A stretch of DNA of 64,000 bases from positions 130,535,323 through 130,599,322 of the forward strand of contig OZ024821.1 in assembly GCA_964016985.1 (NCBI GenBank). Direction: 5' to 3'. Source of the stretch: Anodontia alba. Its lineage: Eukaryota; Mollusca; Bivalvia; Lucinida; Lucinidae. Of the stretch, positions 35,555 to 45,904 are shown in pieces (the first letter of the stretch is position 1; every line of letters begins with the position of its first letter). The position numbers and the translations under genes are program-made. Below the pieces are notes generated by a model. The model made no database searches. It saw only the letters and a program-made list of their open reading frames with translations, and was not told where the DNA came from.

Positions 35555-36591
35555 CGAGGGCGTGTCAATAAATAACCAGCCTATCCCATTTCCGATGGAC
35601 CGAGACGGTCGCAATTTTCATGCTTTGTTTCAATATATGTTTTATACATGGGTACAAAATTGCACACGTATTGAGTCATTCTTTAATAAGATATTGAATG
35701 TCAAACATGGCTAGTGATGCAAAGGCATGCTTTTCATCTAAAGTTGAGTACCATGCTGTAATTCGGTACTTGTATTTAAAAGGTAAAACAGGCAAGGAAA
35801 TACGAGTTAGCCGATGTTTATGGGTCTTCTGCACCGGTCAAATTCTGGGTAGGGGAATTTAAACGCGGTAGAAAGTCTTTAGAAGATGAAGTAGAAGATG
35901 AAGCCAGGTCTGGATGCCACCGACGAAGAAATGTGTAAGAAAGTTCGGGATCTGGTATACTCTGATAGGTGAATTCAGGTGGAAGAAATAGCGCAGGCAT
36001 TAGGCATTTCACATGGTAGCGTTTCAACAATCTTACATGATCCTTTAGGTATGCGCAAGCTAACAGCCAGTGGGTCCCCAAATCCCTTAGCGATGAGCAA
36101 ACATGGGGCAACCAGAGCATCAGTATGCAGCACCTTGTTGAAGCGTTTTAGGTCAAAAGATGATTTTCTTTTGCGTCTGGTGACTGTAGATGAGAAGCGC
36201 CATCAGTGAAAAACGCCGAGCTAAACTCTCTAAAGGTGTTTTGCTGCAACAGGACAACGCGAGAGTCCACACTTGCAAAGTTGCAATGGATGCTGTAGAG
36301 CGAAACGGGTATGAATTAATACCACATCCTGCCTTTTCGCCTGACCTAGCTCCTAGCTACTTCTTCCTATTCCCAAACTTGAAAAAAGGATATCCATGGA
36401 CTTCATTTCCGGTCTGATGAAGAAGTCGTGATGGCAGTTGAGGAGTGGGTCAATGGAAAGGACCCTGACTTTTTCAGTTCTGGGCTGATGGCACTTGAAC
36501 ATCGTTGGTCTAGAGGGCAACTACATCGAAAAAGAAGAGGTGGATCTCAACCGGAAATAAGTTAGACTGGTTACTTATTGACTCACCCTCG
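35555..36591 (+). mobile_element. mariner-like DNA transposon, internally deleted
   Basis: CGAGGGCGTGTCAATAAATA at the left and (inverted) CGAGGGTGAGTCAATAAGTA at the right are ~40-bp terminal repeats at about 80% identity, flanked by TA at 35553-35554 and 36592-36593. It is 1037 bp long against about 1.3 kb for intact mariners, so about 250-300 bp are lost. Confidence 0.9.
35707..36416 (+). pseudogene. mariner transposase, inactivated
   Basis: Segments in order: N-terminal start at 35707 (SSKVEYHAVIRYL), YGSSAPVKFWVGEFKRGR in another frame, EEIAQALGISHGSVSTIL (second helix-turn-helix), LVTVDEK (first catalytic D), a deletion, then LQQDNARVHTCK (second D) and SPDLAPSYFFLFPNLKK. Mariner family members have Asp where this copy has Tyr (LAPS-Y), so the third catalytic residue is gone too. 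Several frameshifts and stops. Confidence 0.88.
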
Positions 36592-36924
36592 TATGTAAGA
36601 TACAGCTTTCATATTTCATCCACAGCAACCTAAAGGATTCAGCATGTAAGATATAGCTTTTATATTTTGTCCACACCAACCTAAGGGAAGATATTTCAGT
36701 GGCATATACCCCATCCCTCAGTTTGACATTCTTCCAACATCAAAGTCAGGTCATACTCTGTTGTTTACAGCTATGTTTAAGTTCTGCATTTAATCTTTAA
36801 TATTTAAAGATTGTTTTCTTATCCAATCAGCCCTTTCTGGCAAGCTGTGTTGTCTTCTGACAACTCTTGTTTTTTATTCCTAGAAAAAGCTAAATCATAG
36901 CAAAATATTATAACTGACACTAAC

Positions 36925-37125
36925 TATTATGTGCAAAAAGAAGAAAAACTAATTTTAATACCTTTTTTGTAACAAATAATTCATTTGCAATCCTTAAAAC
37001 TGTTATAAAATCTGTTTTCAGCATTATGTGCAAAAGGAAGAAAAACTCATTTTAATACCTTCTTTGTAACAAATAATTCATTTGCAAAATCCTTAAAAGT
37101 GTTATAAAATCTGTTTTCAGCATAA
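36925..37125. repeat. ~93-bp tandem duplication
   Basis: AAAAGAAGAAAAACTAATTT...CTGTTTTCAGCA at 36936-37023 is repeated with a few changes at 37029-37123. Confidence 0.75.
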
Positions 37126-37256
37126 GTCTTTTCAAATCAGATTTTTTTAAGGGCAGATGGGGATGAGAATCTAATAATTGATTTTCTCTTGTCTAAACTG
37201 GAGAGCCAGTGGTACCGTTAGCACTGTTGATAAATTCAGCAGACGACAAATTTTTA

Positions 37257-38025
37257 TCCCAGCGCTTTTCGAAGAAAAAGCGGGGATATTGTGACCCCCC
37301 CACCCCCACCATCCGTCCGGGCCTCCGTCTGTACATACCCACATGACATCCCGGGGTTAGCGTTTCTGTAGAATTTCACATTATGAGGTTGATTTCTGTT
37401 CATTCTATCATTGTGGAGTTAAATTTGCATTGTGCGGTTAAAAAATTGGTGTTGTGGGGTTAAAAAAGATCAAAGAAAGATCAAAAGGATAACCTTATAT
37501 TGCCCGTCTCGTAAGTACTGTCCATCCATCCATCCGTATGTCCATCTGTAATGTCACACCATTACTCCTAGACTATTTAAGCTAGAATCTCAAAACTCAC
37601 AGGCAACAGCCCTATGGATGAGGACTGGAGGAACACATTCATTTGGAATTTTGATGTAACCCAGGGGGGGTGGGGGGGGGGGGGGCAGGGCCAGTGGGGG
37701 TGTGGCCCTGAAGGGTCCACAGTCCATTTTGTACAAACATAGTCATCTTGCACATCAGATCAAAGGAAATGAAGAATAGAATACAGTGGTGCAAAAATTT
37801 TGTCCCAGGGGCATGTCTAGGGGTCACCAGAGGTCAAAAAGTAGGATTTTGGGTCCCCTTTTTTTTTATTGATTGTCACACAACTCCTCCTAGGCTTTTT
37901 GAGCTAGAACCTTGAAACTGTCACAGGTAATAGCCCTAAGGATGAGGACTGGAGGAACACATTTGGAATTTTGATAGGCTGAGACGGGAATTTGCGATGG
38001 CGCGCCATCGACTTGCTCTAATTCT
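37257..38025 (+). mobile_element. Hairpin-ended repeat element
   Basis: Starts AGCGCTTTTCGAAGAAAAAG+CGGGG (hairpin) with CCGTCCGGGCCTCCGTCTGT after it. It holds two units around GAGGACTGGAGGAACACATT and a G-run at 37664-37686. It ends with hairpin GCGATGGCGCGCCATCG then ACTTGCTCTAATT. Similar ends (CACTTGCTCTAGTT) close the next array at 41110. Confidence 0.55.
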
Positions 38026-38027
38026 TA

Positions 38028-38790
38028 TTATTTTTCTAGACAATAAGGGCATTTTTTATTTTTTCGCTTCCATTGCTTATTATCAGCCCTTCTTTGTGGC
38101 TCAAACATGTGCACCCAGGTTTCATCACCTGTTAGCAAGTTAGAAATAACCCGGCTATTACAGTCTTTGTAAGTTTTCAAAAGTTCCCAGGCACATTTAA
38201 GGCATTGTGTCTTTTGCTCCTCAGTGAGCAAATGAGGTACCCACATAGCGCAAACCTTTCTCAGGTCCAAAAAGCTTTTTCAGAATTGTTTGCACACTGC
38301 CTTCTGATATGCCAGTACAACTAGCTATATCTTTGACAATCTCGCATCCTGTTCGACCACAATCTTTACAGCAGCGATGTTAGCCTTGGTAACAGAGGTT
38401 TAGGCCTTCTAGGACGGGTATCATCTTCAACAGAAAATTTCCCAGCTTTAAAAGCTTTAATCCACCTAAAAACTGTGCACATTGAAATAGTCTGAGGTCC
38501 ATATATACCACACAATTGATTAAATATCTGCTTTGAATCTATATTAAGCCAAATGTGGCATTTAATATAGCTACGAATTTCAGTCTTCTGGTCCATGTTC
38601 CAATGTAAATTGGTCAGTGTATATGACTGCATCTATTTCAATTTGAAATAACTCAGTCAGCTGGAAAGTAATTTGCACGAAATAAATGGGTATCGTTAGA
38701 TATTCAACACACCAAGGGCAGTGAAGCATTTTAAAATATACATGGGATAAAACGAAGCCTATTAGTGACGAACTTTTTGCATGACCCTCG
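38028..38790 (-). pseudogene. mariner transposase, N-terminal half with 5' terminal repeat
   Basis: Minus strand. The terminal repeat ends ACGAGGGTCATGCAAAAAGT at 38790 (next to TA). Then MDQKTEIRSYIKCHI and CTVFRWIKAFKAGKFSVEDD (first DNA-binding helix region), a shifted middle part with CEIVKDIA- and SEGSVQT-like pieces, and RKVCAMWVPHLLTEEQK and LTGDETWVHMFEP with the first catalytic Asp. It stops near 38028; the second half with the other catalytic residues is missing. Confidence 0.88.
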
Positions 38791-39674
38791 TAACTCCCAT
38801 ACTGTTTGAGATAATTTGATCATATTTGGTTGGGATGAAGAGGAGGACCAGTAGGCATGTCTCATGCAAGAGAGACAACTCTCACTTTTCATTATCTCCC
38901 CTGAAGCAGAAATTGTACTCATCCTTGTGCGCTCCATAACTTTGATACCCTTAGACATATTTTGGTAATGTTTGGTAGGAATGAAGAGGAGGATCAGTAG
39001 GTGTGTGGCATACAAGAGAGACAACTCTCACCATCTTCCTTATATAATTATCTCCCCTGAAGCCAAAATCTTGTGCAGCCCGTAACTCCTATACTGTTTG
39101 AGATAATTTGATAATATTTGGTAGGGATGAAGAGGAGGACCAGTTGGCATGTTGCATGTAAGAGAGACAACTCTCACTTTATTTGTTATGTAGTTATTTC
39201 CCCTGAAGTGGAAATCTTGTGCAGGCCATAAGACATATTTTGATAATGTTTGGTAGAAATGAAGAAGAGGACCAGTAGGTGTATTGTGTGCAAGAGGGAC
39301 TACTCTCACTGTCTTCGTTATATAGTTATCTCCCCTGAATCCGAAATCTTGTGCAGGCCATAACTCCCATACTGTTTGAGATAATTTGATAATGTTTGGT
39401 AGGGACGAAGAGGAGGACCAGTAGGCGTGTCGCGTGCAAGAGAGACAACTCTCACTTTCTTTGTTATGCAGTTGTCTCCCCTGAAGCAGAAATCTTGTAC
39501 ATGTCATAACTCCCATACTATTTGAGATAATATGATAATATTTGGTAGAGATTAAGAGGAGGACCGGTAGGCATGTCTAATGCAAGAGAGACAACTTTCT
39601 TTTTTTTCTTCGTTATATAGTTGTCTCCCCTGAAGCGAAAATCTTGTGCACTCCATAACTTTGATACCCTAAGC

Positions 39675-39862
39675 AGGGCCTGACAAATCCAAGTTCCAGC
39701 CACTTGCCTGGCATTCCACAGCATCTTGAAAATGGCTCGGAATTACAATATTCCCTATATATTCTATACATTTTTCTGGGCAAGTGAAATAAAAAATCAC
39801 TTGCCCAGCCAAAATTTGGACTTGTCCCGGGCAGCTGGGCAATGGATTTGTCAGACCCTGCC
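39675..39862. repeat. hAT-like MITE in the array
   Basis: CAGGGCCTGACAAATCCA and TGGATTTGTCAGACCCTG are inverted ends of the CAGGG...CCCTG type, flanked by a 7-base repeat CCCTAAG. Inner fold TGGGCAAGTGA/TCACTTGCCCA. No transposase. Confidence 0.75.
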
Positions 39863-40639
39863 CTAAGACATATTTTGATAATGTTTTGTAGAAATGAAGA
39901 GGAAGACCAGTAGGCATGTAACATGCAAGAGAGACAACTCTCACTTTATTATGTACTTACTCCCCTGAAGCCAAAATGTTGTGCGCTCCATAACTTGGAT
40001 ACTCTTAGGCATATTTTGATAATGTTTGGTAGAAATGAAGAGGAGGCATGTACCATGCAAGAGAGACAACTCTCACTTTCTTCCTGATGTAGTTATCTCT
40101 CTTGAAGCCAAAATCTTGTGCAGGCCATAACTCCCATACTGTTTGAGATAATATGATAATATTTCTTAGAGATGAAGAGGAGGACCAGTAGGTGTGTCGC
40201 ATGCAAGAGAGACAACTCTTTATTTCTTCTCCATTATGTAGTTAACTCCCCTGAAGCCAAAATCTTGCGTTCTATAACTTTGATACCCTTAGACATATTT
40301 TAATAATATTTGGTAGAGGCATTGGTATGGAACAGTAGCTGTGTCACATGCAAGAGAGACAACCTCTGCTGTAGTTGTTTTCTAGTTGCCTCCCCTGAAT
40401 GATTTTCTAAGCTAAATCCTTGAGTATGTGGTTTGAAATATTTTGATAATATTTGTAGAAGCATAGATAAGGACCAGTAGGCATGTCGTGTTCAAGAGTA
40501 CTCTCACTTTCTCCATTATTATCTCCCCTGATGCCAAAATCTTGTGCAGGCCATAACTCCCACACTGTTTGAGATAACTTGATAATTTTTGGTAGGGATA
40601 TATATCAGGTCAAGAAGGTGTGTAGCATGCAAGAAGGAC

Positions 40640-41060
40640 AACTTTTACTTTGTTGATTTTTTACCCCAATAAACATACAGCAAGTTCCTTTACCTTTACA
40701 AGGCATTTAGTTTTTGCTATTATTTCTGAATATGTACACTCACAAATTCAAAGTATTTGCAAATATTGTGTATCCTGTACAAATGATTACATCAGAAGTA
40801 ATTATCAGATGATTTTGACAAAAAAAAAAACAAAAAAAAAACAACAAATAAAAGAACACAAAAAAATAAAATCATTCACAGTACACCTGTTTTTGTTTTC
40901 ACTTATTATTTTGGTCACATTTCATACTATCTTTGCATCTTTTTACTTAGCTCTCCTTCAATATATACATGATATCGATTGAAATACACTAAATTTAGAA
41001 ATGGCGGTTTGGTCGGGGGATTTGCCATCTCCTCTGATGGCTATTTTTCTGATAAGAGGG
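40640..41060. other. Unassigned, A-rich
   Basis: Includes an A/AAC-rich block at 40818-40866. The long open frame at 40650-40982 has a composition typical of AT-rich noise and no family signature. Confidence 0.4.
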
Positions 41061-41343
41061 TGCACCCATCATGGGGTATACCTGAGCTCCGCTCACTTGC
41101 TCTAGTTTAAGAAAATAACTTGTTATTTTTCCAATTATGCTAAGCATTTAATTATTTGAAGATTTTGTTTTTGAGCATTGTCAGTGCTTTTTTCAAGTGC
41201 AATAACAGTCCCCATAGGACTAAAGGAAGGGACATTCAGCCAAAAATATTTCTGTATTTACCCTAAATATTTGGAAACCATATTTTTTCACCATACTTGC
41301 CCTAAAATTCGAACCAGACTATTTTACTACCTGTTGATGTGTC

Positions 41344-41598
41344 TTAACCCTTAAGATGCCAAGAAAAACTACATCTGAAAATGTCATCTGTTTATGTTGT
41401 CTGCTGCATCTTCTTGCAAACTTTTCAAGCATATTTTTGCATATAGGCAAACAGTGTGGACCCTGATCAGACTGCTCCTAGAGGAGCAGTCTGATCTGGG
41501 TCCAAACTGTTTGCAACAATGACTTTTAAAGTAACCGGCAGAAGACAAAGCAGACGACAAAGCAGACGACACTTGTTTTTGGCATCTTAAGGGTTATA
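41344..41598. repeat. Palindromic MITE, family I
   Basis: TTAACCCTTAAGATGCCAA and TTGGCATCTTAAGGGTTAT are inverted ends. The centre is the CAAACAGTGTGGACCCTGAT / ATCTGGGTCCAAACTGTTTG fold, perfect around CAGACTGCTCCTAGAGGAGC. GCAGACGACA is repeated near the right end. Confidence 0.82.
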
Positions 41599-41885
41599 AA
41601 TGCTGGATGAGTGGTAAACAGTGAAGATCCAGAGCACAGGCTGTATATTGTGATATCTGATCTGGGTCTACTGTTCACTCAGGCCTATCCCAATACGTAG
41701 GGTAAATCCAAAAATTGTTGTTTTTGCCCCTAAATATATCTTATAGGAACCCTTTGGAATTGCATCAGGATTGGAAATAGGTATGGGACTTCTACTGCAA
41801 CTATTTGGACCAGTCTATTTCCAATAGCAGGATGTCTGGTTAATTCTTAATTTTATGTTTAATAGAAACTCCTGAATTTAATGTA

Positions 41886-42025
41886 AACAGTGTAGACCCT
41901 GATTAGAAACCTTATTAAACTTTTCATCCCAACAGACCAATACAGATAGCTTTGCAAACAGTGCAGCTCCTTATGAGACAGCTCATAATGAGCTGTCTCA
42001 TCAGGATCTGCACTGTTTGCCATTC
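41886..42025. repeat. Palindromes with shared MITE core
   Basis: Half-core GTAAACAGTGTAGACCCTGA at 41885, then a full fold at 41955-42022: CAAACAGTGCAGCTCCTTAT and ATCAGGATCTGCACTGTTTG around GAGACAGCTCATAATGAGCT. Confidence 0.65.
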
Positions 42026-42329
42026 TGTTATTGATTTTTGACTGAAACCCCTATTTGCAACAGTAAATGTGTCCAAATTCAGAGATGGAAGTGTCCATAT
42101 CAGAAAATCAAGGGTGAAAGGGTAAACAATGCATGGATTAGGATACATGATGTAAATTAATGCAGCAGTTAATTGGATGGGATGATGATTGTATATGGGC
42201 CGCGTCTTGTTCGAAACTGTGCCTTCCAACATGCGCAACATGCACAGATTCAGATCATCCTGCACATGCACAAAGTATCATGCGGGCCTTTGCTCTCCAT
42301 TTATACATTCTGTAGTATCCAATGATTCT

Positions 42330-42400
42330 GTTAGCAGACAGTGAAGGCCCTGATCAGACTGCAGGAATGTGCAGGCTGATGTGGGCCTTTGTTGTATGCA
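42330..42400. repeat. Imperfect palindrome with shared MITE core
   Basis: AGACAGTGAAGGCCCTGATC and GCAGGAATGTGCAGGCTGAT followed by GTGGGCCTTTGTTG. Eroded version of the core. Confidence 0.45.
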
Positions 42401-42420
42401 TATGCTTGAAGACACATTTC

Positions 42421-42659
42421 TAGGGTTGAGCGCAAGACTAACGTAAGTCAGATGGTTGTTTTTCCCCAAACTTAATCTCCTCACCATGAAGGCGTAATGA
42501 AGATTACAACATTTCTTTCTGTAAACAATGAAAATTTAGGTGCCATTGCTCATATGAGCAATGGCACCTAAATTTGCATTGTTTACAAAGGGATCAAATT
42601 TGCCCCTAAACAAGGGTTTCAAAAATATGTTTGAGTTACCATAGTCTTGCGCTCAACCC
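42421..42659. repeat. Palindromic MITE, family K
   Basis: AGGGTTGAGCGCAAGACTA at 42422 and TAGTCTTGCGCTCAACCCT at 42641 are exact 19-bp inverted ends. The centre is a near-perfect fold, AATTTAGGTGCCATTGCTCA / TGAGCAATGGCACCTAAATT (42534-42575). Confidence 0.85.
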
Positions 42660-42699
42660 TCGATTTTTGCATGGCGCTGTCCATATGATACAAATTTGG

Positions 42700-42912
42700 G
42701 AGTTGTATAATTATGATGCGTTTCTACGGTCATTCTCTCCCTTCCTCTGATTGAAGAAGGGCAGTTGTCAGTTTCTGGCAAAAGAATGTGCACAATACTG
42801 GTTAACCGCTTAGAGGACTAAGCCTGCCCAGTAAACGTGTGGTTAGGCAAACTGACCATGCTTCACATGACCTCATTAGCTTGACTTGGCCATAAAACCT
42901 TAACACAAACAA
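42700..42912 (+). repeat. SINE type 1, 5' truncated
   Basis: TTTCTACGGTCATTCTCTCC, AAGAAGGGCAGTTGTCAGTT, ACTGGTTAACCGCTTAGAGG, ending GGCCATAAAACCTTAACACA. The tRNA-like head is absent. Close to the 31388 copy in sequence. Confidence 0.78.
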
Positions 42913-43156
42913 AATAATTATGATAAGAAGTAAATGATGCATAGAAAAGATTCATAATTTGGATTGTATATGATACCAAACAATATATGTTGAATATAAT
43001 GCAAACCTTGAACACTTTATGTCAATAAATTAAATATTTGTCTAGTATTTATGTATGTCCTGCCCTATACACAGGACACAAAAATGATAGCCATTACTTT
43101 GTTTCAGCTTTGTTTTCTTGGTACATGATACATATATTTTGGAGCATCGCAATAGT

Positions 43157-43455
43157 GTTTTAGGGACAAACTTAGTGGCTCAGACGGATGCGCATTTGAC
43201 TGGTGCTCAGGAGGTCGCAGGTTTGGTCCTTGCCAGGTCCGGCAGTATTCTTTTCGTGGAGATTGATCGTGGAGATTGATCGTGAAATATTTTCTATGGT
43301 TGTTTGATTTCCACTGATTCAAGAAGGGCAGTACTCAGTTTCTGGTAAAAGTATGTGCACAAGTACTGATTAACTGCTTAGTAAGGTTAAGTAAACTGAC
43401 CGACTTGGCATGACCCTAATAGTGTTGACTGGTCCATTTAACTCCAAACCAAACC
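43157..43455 (+). repeat. SINE type 1
   Basis: Head with A box-like TGGCTCAGACGG and B box-like GGTTTGGTCCTT, then the conserved domain AAGAAGGGCAGTACTCAGTT. GTGGAGATTGATC is doubled at 43256-43279. Tail CCAAACCAAACCAAAAC. Confidence 0.75.
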
Positions 43456-43495
43456 AAAACTAGTGCATTAGGTACTTCATCTGCTTCCAAATCTT

Positions 43496-43642
43496 AAAGT
43501 TTTTTTTTGTTGTTTTTTTTTTTCTACCAAATTTCTCCATAAAAAGATATGTTGTGGTACTCATAAGAAGCACCTTGCCAAGGTGCTCCTATGAGTACTT
43601 ACAACACATGTTTTCATGGAAAAATAAGAAAAAAATATTTAG
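43496..43642 (+). repeat. Palindromic MITE, family C
   Basis: TTTCTCCATAAAAAGATATG with TGGTACTCATAAGAAGCACC faces GGTGCTCCTATGAGTACTTA and TTTTCATGGAAAAATAAG. Confidence 0.72.
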
Positions 43643-43766
43643 CCTGATACTTGCTAGGGCTTCACATGTATGAAGGTCATTGGTTTCTTCTTTGCCTATT
43701 GTAACAGAGACTTTTACCTTTATCACTCTCTTGGCTAATTCAGTTGATGACAGATTGATGATATTT

Positions 43767-45800
43767 TTAGCTCACCTGAGCTATGCTCAGAATAAGCTGT
43801 AGTGATCACTTTTTGTTTATCATCCGTCCATCTGTCCGTCTGGCCATCCGTCCGTTAACACCTTCAAACGACAACTCCTTCAAAGCCATTGATGTGATTT
43901 GTCCCTAATTTAGTTCAAATGTTGCTTTGTTAGGGGGATTTAAAAATAGCTAAAATTATAATGAGCTGATAGACTTATAATGGGAATATGGTTAAATTGC
44001 ATTTCTCCATAACCACTGAGGTGATGTGAACCATATTTGGCAGTTATGATCATCCGATTATTGTCTACCCAGTTTATGTGTTTTATGATCAGTGGCCATT
44101 TCGTTTGGTTACCATGGCAACATTCAATTTTGAAAAAGGAATTTTTTAAATGACAACTCCTTCAAAACCACTGAAGCACTATGACTCTAATTTGGTACAA
44201 ATGTTGCTTGGGTAAGGACAATCCAAAATAGCTAAAATTACGGTGATCTGCCTCTTGGTTTGGTTGTCATGGCAACAGAAAGCTCCCATAGTTTTATAAT
44301 GGGAAAAGGGTTAAATTGCATTTTCTCCATAAGTGATGTGAACCATATTGGACAGTTATGATCATCTGATGAATGTCTACCCAGTTTATGTGTTTGATGA
44401 CCAGCGGCCATTTTGTTTGGTTGCCATGGCAACATTAAATTTCAAAAAAGGAATTTTTCAAATGACAACTCCTTCAAAACCACTGAAGCAGTATAACTCT
44501 AATTTGGTTCAAATGTTGTTTGGGTAAGGGCTATTCAAAATAGCTAAAATTGTGGTGATCTGCCTCTTGGTTTGGTTGCCATGGCAACAGAAAGCTCCCA
44601 TGGACTTATAATGGGAAAAGGGTTAAATTGTATTTTCTCCATAACCAGTCAAGTGATGTGAGCCATATTTGGCATTTATGATCATTTGATGATTGTCTAC
44701 CCATTTATGTGTTTTATGACCAGCAGCTATTTTGTTTGGTTGCCATGGCAACATTAAATTTAAAAAAAGAATTTTTTAAATGAAACTCCTTCAAAACCAC
44801 TGAGGCAGTATGATTCTAATTTGGTACAAATGTTGCTTGGGTAAGGGCAATTCGGAATAGCTAAAATTGTGGTGATCTGCCTCTTGGTTTGGGTGCCATG
44901 GCAACAGAAAGCTCCCATAGACTTATAATGGGAAAATGATTAAATTGTATTTTCTCCATAACCAGTGAAGTGATTTGAACCATATTTGGCAGTTATGATC
45001 ATTAGATGATTGTCTACCCAGTTTGTGGGGTGATCGGGTGGTGCGAAGGTGTCGTGTATCTTACGTCGCTGGGCATCCAACTGATATTGGCTTACAGTTG
45101 GGCAAGGCCTGCTATCTTTGTAGCAGGTAAGGGTAGAGGGGGGAATGTTTTTATTTCTTCTGTTTCTTCACTTTCATTCCTGTTCCTCTTTCTTCCCTGT
45201 TCCTCTCTTTCATCTCTTCTACTATCTCTTCTATCTCTTTTCTCCCTTTCTCTAGGAGATGACACAAAATGATCCACAAGGGTTGACATGTTGTTAAACC
45301 CCAAATCAGTCAATCAATCAAGTCTACCCAGTTTGTGTGTTTGATGACCAGTGGCCATTTTGTTTTGTTGTCATGGCAACATTAAATTTAAAAAAATTTA
45401 AAATTTAAATGACAACTCCTCCAAAACCACTGAAGCAGTAGGACTCTAATTTGGTACTAATGTTACTTGGCATAGGACAGTTCAAAATATCCAAAAGTTT
45501 GGCGGTCTGTGGTTTGGTTGCCATGGCAACAGAAAGCTCCCATACACTTATAATGGGAAAATGGTTAAATTGCACTTTCTCCATAACCAGTGAAGTGATT
45601 TGAGCCATATTTGGCAATTATGATCATCTGATGATTGTCTACCCAGTTTATATGTTTTATGACCGGTGTCCATTTTGTTTGGTTGCCACAGCAACATTCA
45701 ATTTTGAAAAAGGACTTTCTCAAATGACAACTTCGAAACCACTGAAGCAGTATGACTCTAATTTGGTACAAAAGTTGCTGGAGTAAGGACAATTCAGAAT
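43767..45800 (+). mobile_element. Helentron-like element, ~310-bp core with X-box-like motifs
   Basis: Starts TTTTTAGCTCACCTGAGC with hairpin GAGCTATGCTC, then CATCCGTCCATCTGTCCGTC. The ~310-bp unit is made of two halves, each ending in a GTTGCCATGGCAAC motif (nine sites between 44108 and 45695). CAACTCCTTCAAAACCACTG and ACTTATAATGGGAAAAGGGT mark each unit. The 3' end is missing: the array runs into a family C half-copy at 45803. Confidence 0.7.
45028..45321 (+). repeat. SINE-like retroposon (type 3) with target duplication
   Basis: Flanked by GTCTACCCAGTTTGTG at 45012-45027 and 45322-45337 (16 bp, identical). Starts GGGTGATCGGGTGGTGCG, has GGCATCCAACTGATATTGGC, a CT-rich block, and ends GTTGTTAAACCCCAAATCAG with a TCAATCAATCAA tail. 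The ATCAATCAA tail and target duplication indicate retroposition. Confidence 0.85.
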
Positions 45801-45802
45801 AG

Positions 45803-45880
45803 CAAGGCACTTCAAATGAGTACCCATGACATGTTTTTGTGAAGAAATAAGAGAAATATTTATTTGGTATCCCTCTTGAG
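45803..45880 (+). repeat. MITE family C, right half
   Basis: AAGGCACTTCAAATGAGTAC, CATGACATGTTTTTGTGAAG, AAATAAGAGAAATATTTATT as in the right arm and flank of family C. Confidence 0.6.
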
Positions 45881-45904
45881 TGGAGCTATGGATATTTTAT
45901 CATA

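Larger units (their letters stand above)
34747..36866 (+). mobile_element. Helentron-like element with ~180-bp core, split by a mariner
   Basis: Starts TTATTAGCTCGCCGG with hairpin CCGGGACTATGTCCCTGG. Units contain TTTGAAAAGTGTACATAACT, TAATATTTGGCCCACACC and CCTAGGTCAAGGTCAGGT. It ends TGGCAAGCTGTGTTGTC then AACTCTTGTT. Bases 35555-36591 are a later mariner insertion inside one unit. Confidence 0.65.
38795..41110 (+). repeat. ~145-bp tandem array (about 11 units) with 3' element end
   Basis: Units contain CATACTGTTTGAGATAATTT, GATGAAGAGGAGGACCAGTA, CAAGAGAGACAACTCTCAC and TCCCCTGAAGCCAAAATCTT. Read on the minus strand it is open over long stretches (for example 39040-39516), but the peptide is only the repeat translated. 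The element end is probably GAGCTCCGCTCACTTGCTCT at about 41085-41105. A hAT-like MITE sits at 39675-39862. Confidence 0.7.

Noticed and set aside
39040..39944. Long minus-strand open frames with SSSS-type repeats
   Set aside because: They follow the ~145-bp tandem unit; the repeated peptide is a by-product, and it shifts frame between units.
40650..40982. 110-residue open frame
   Set aside because: AT-rich, lysine/phenylalanine-biased with no motif, and no splice or promoter context.
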